From: Coemansia sp. RSA 1804
Taxonomy: Eukaryota > Kickxellomycota > Kickxellomycetes > Kickxellales > Kickxellaceae
DNA: 28,503 bases
NCBI GenBank assembly: GCA_027578815.1
Contig: JANBTH010000182.1
Coordinates: forward strand, 1-28,503
Direction: 5' to 3'
In this document: piece after piece, positions 27,284 through 28,503 of the stretch
Layout of the letters: each line of letters begins with the position of its first letter
Numbering within the stretch: position 1 is the first letter of the stretch
Notes under the pieces: model-generated
Seen by the model: the letters and a program-made list of their open reading frames with translations, nothing else
Told to the model about the DNA's origin: nothing
Databases searched by the model: none
Program-made: the position numbers and the translations under genes

Positions 27284-28503
27284 ATGTCTCTACCAGCGGA
27301 TACGACCACGACACAGCGGCTTGTTGAAATGACCAGCAACAGCAGCTGGCGCGAAGCCCTGTCTTCCAAGATCATTGAAGGGGTGCACGGACGTACTATC
27401 AGCATTGGGCGCGGACGCAGCTGCATGGTACAGATAGGGAGAAAGGCAACAACCATATCCCGCATACACGCAGAGATCACAAACACCGGCACAAACAATT
27501 ACGCGATCAAGGTGCTTGGATCCAACGGCGTACGCATTAATGGCACGCTGCACAGAAGGGATTCAACCATCGAACTGAAGACCGACGACGAAGTCAATTT
27601 TGTTGGCATCAAGTACAAATTCCGCGCACCTCAAATCCAAAAGCACCATGAGCAGGATTCCGGGCTTATTGCTTCCGCCGATATTGTTGCCACTTCAGAT
27701 CCCGATGCGGCGGCGATTGATGACTGGTGGCCCGAACCCGTGCGCAAGCGCGTGGCTGGCGATGAGCGTGTCTTGGAGCAGCCGGTACAGAAGCGTGTGC
27801 GCGAGATGTCAAGCGAATTCAGAGGGTCTACGGATACTCTCGTAAACAGCTCAGAATCGGCGTGTATGCTAGCATCAGATGCCGGGTTCTCAATCAGTGG
27901 GAAAGCTGAACTTTTGGCGAAGCAGATGATTGATGAGCTACCACCGTCTTCACCAATCTATATGAATGAGATGGCAGATATGCCATTTTCTGGAGAGGAG
28001 AGCCATTGTGAAGACACACTCCCCGATGCAATTGACATCCTGGAGACCGCGCCATTCCCAACTCCCAAATTTGTTAAGGAGCTTGCTGTAACCGCTGCGC
28101 CTGCCAAAGCACGCACGCCCCGACCAGCTTTTTCAAAGGAAAACATTGATCCGGTGCAACCAAGTAAACAAAGTAAACCAGTCAAGGCACGCAAGTTGCA
28201 AAAGAATAGCAACAGCAACAGCAAGGCTGGAGATGGTCAGATCGTTAGCCCGGGTAAGACAAAGAGTGGGCCAAACAAGGCCGACGAAGAGATGATGGTA
28301 TCGTTGCGCGAGCTGCTCGGAATCGTTGACCCAAGCGAATGCCTTGCTGACTCAATTGACAGTGAGACGGAGGAGTTTCTGACTGTCCAGCCCACGCAGT
28401 CTGTTGAGATTCCGTCATCTTCGAGTCTTGTTGACTTGATAATTGAAACCATGGTGTTCTCCGCGCGCACCTCGCATACGATCAGCGACCTAGTACGCGA
28501 CAT
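27284..28503 (+). CDS. FHA-domain protein, Tos4/Plm2-like, 5' part only
   Basis: The ATG at 27284 has an in-frame TGA 9 nt upstream; the frame is open for 406 codons to the right edge, so the C-terminus is missing. The FHA domain is about 38-113: IGRGRSC (41-47), the phosphothreonine-contact motif TISRIHAEI (57-65), then SNGVRING (80-87). FHA domains bind phosphothreonine peptides. The rest is acidic and disordered, with basic NLS-like patches (VRKRVAG, QKRVRE), a KEN box at 285-287 (SKENIDP), and a hydrophobic C-terminal segment LVDLIIETMVFSARTSHTIS just before the edge. Fungal nuclear FHA proteins of the Tos4/Plm2 type have this N-terminal FHA, long-tail layout and act at G1/S and in the DNA-damage response by binding promoters and histone deacetylases. 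Assignment to that family rests on layout and upstream sites; another FHA family is possible. Confidence 0.82.
   Translation, partial: MSLPADTTTTQRLVEMTSNSSWREALSSKIIEGVHGRTISIGRGRSCMVQIGRKATTISRIHAEITNTGTNNYAIKVLGSNGVRINGTLHRRDSTIELKTDDEVNFVGIKYKFRAPQIQKHHEQDSGLIASADIVATSDPDAAAIDDWWPEPVRKRVAGDERVLEQPVQKRVREMSSEFRGSTDTLVNSSESACMLASDAGFSISGKAELLAKQMIDELPPSSPIYMNEMADMPFSGEESHCEDTLPDAIDILETAPFPTPKFVKELAVTAAPAKARTPRPAFSKENIDPVQPSKQSKPVKARKLQKNSNSNSKAGDGQIVSPGKTKSGPNKADEEMMVSLRELLGIVDPSECLADSIDSETEEFLTVQPTQSVEIPSSSSLVDLIIETMVFSARTSHTISDLVRD

Noticed and set aside
1..28503. Search for CRISPR arrays, transposons, tRNA/rRNA genes or a biosynthetic or defence cluster
   Set aside because: No spaced direct repeats, terminal inverted repeats with transposase, RNA genes or cluster-type enzymes were found; genes are unrelated housekeeping neighbours.

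Overview
The window is a stretch of nuclear chromosome from a fungus. All clear genes are eukaryotic: a CCA-adding enzyme, an insulin-degrading enzyme, a Gid1/RanBP9-type protein, a Prp5-type spliceosomal helicase, a Ubp14/USP5 deubiquitinase, an EST1/SMG-family protein and a Tos4/Plm2-like FHA protein. There are no operons, Shine-Dalgarno sites or prokaryotic mobile elements. The genes are almost intronless; only one intron can be placed with confidence. This, together with large single-exon ORFs and a full EST1-plus-PIN protein, fits an intron-poor early-diverging fungus such as a member of Kickxellomycotina. That placement is inference from style, not from a marker gene.

Layout. Left block (1-5381): the 3' end of a pentatricopeptide-repeat-like gene (+) converges on the CCA-adding enzyme gene (-), which lies downstream of a WHIM/PHD-finger chromatin protein gene (-). 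Middle block (5761-13770): insulin-degrading enzyme (-, two exons) and Gid1/RanBP9-type gene (-). The latter is divergent from the Prp5 helicase gene (+, 14797-18429) across about 1 kb. Right block: a short unrecognised KEN-box protein gene (+, 19195-19569) converges on the Ubp14/USP5 gene (-). That gene is divergent, across 1.5 kb of gene-poor DNA, from the EST1/SMG5-7-like gene (+, 23858-26620). A 5' fragment of an FHA-domain gene (+, from 27284) runs off the right end.

Functional themes. RNA processing: tRNA CCA addition, branch-site helicase, NMD-type EST1/PIN protein, PPR protein. Proteolysis and ubiquitin: IDE, Gid1 of the GID/CTLH ligase, Ubp14. Cell cycle and chromatin: PHD protein, FHA protein, KEN-box small protein. 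Nothing indicates a coordinated gene cluster; they look like ordinary housekeeping neighbours. I see no tRNA, rRNA, transposon or CRISPR. The most useful leads are an MBF/E2F-like site cluster before the FHA gene, the unrecognised KEN-box protein, the degenerate-looking PIN domain of the EST1-family protein, and several hairpin-forming palindromes in intergenic DNA.
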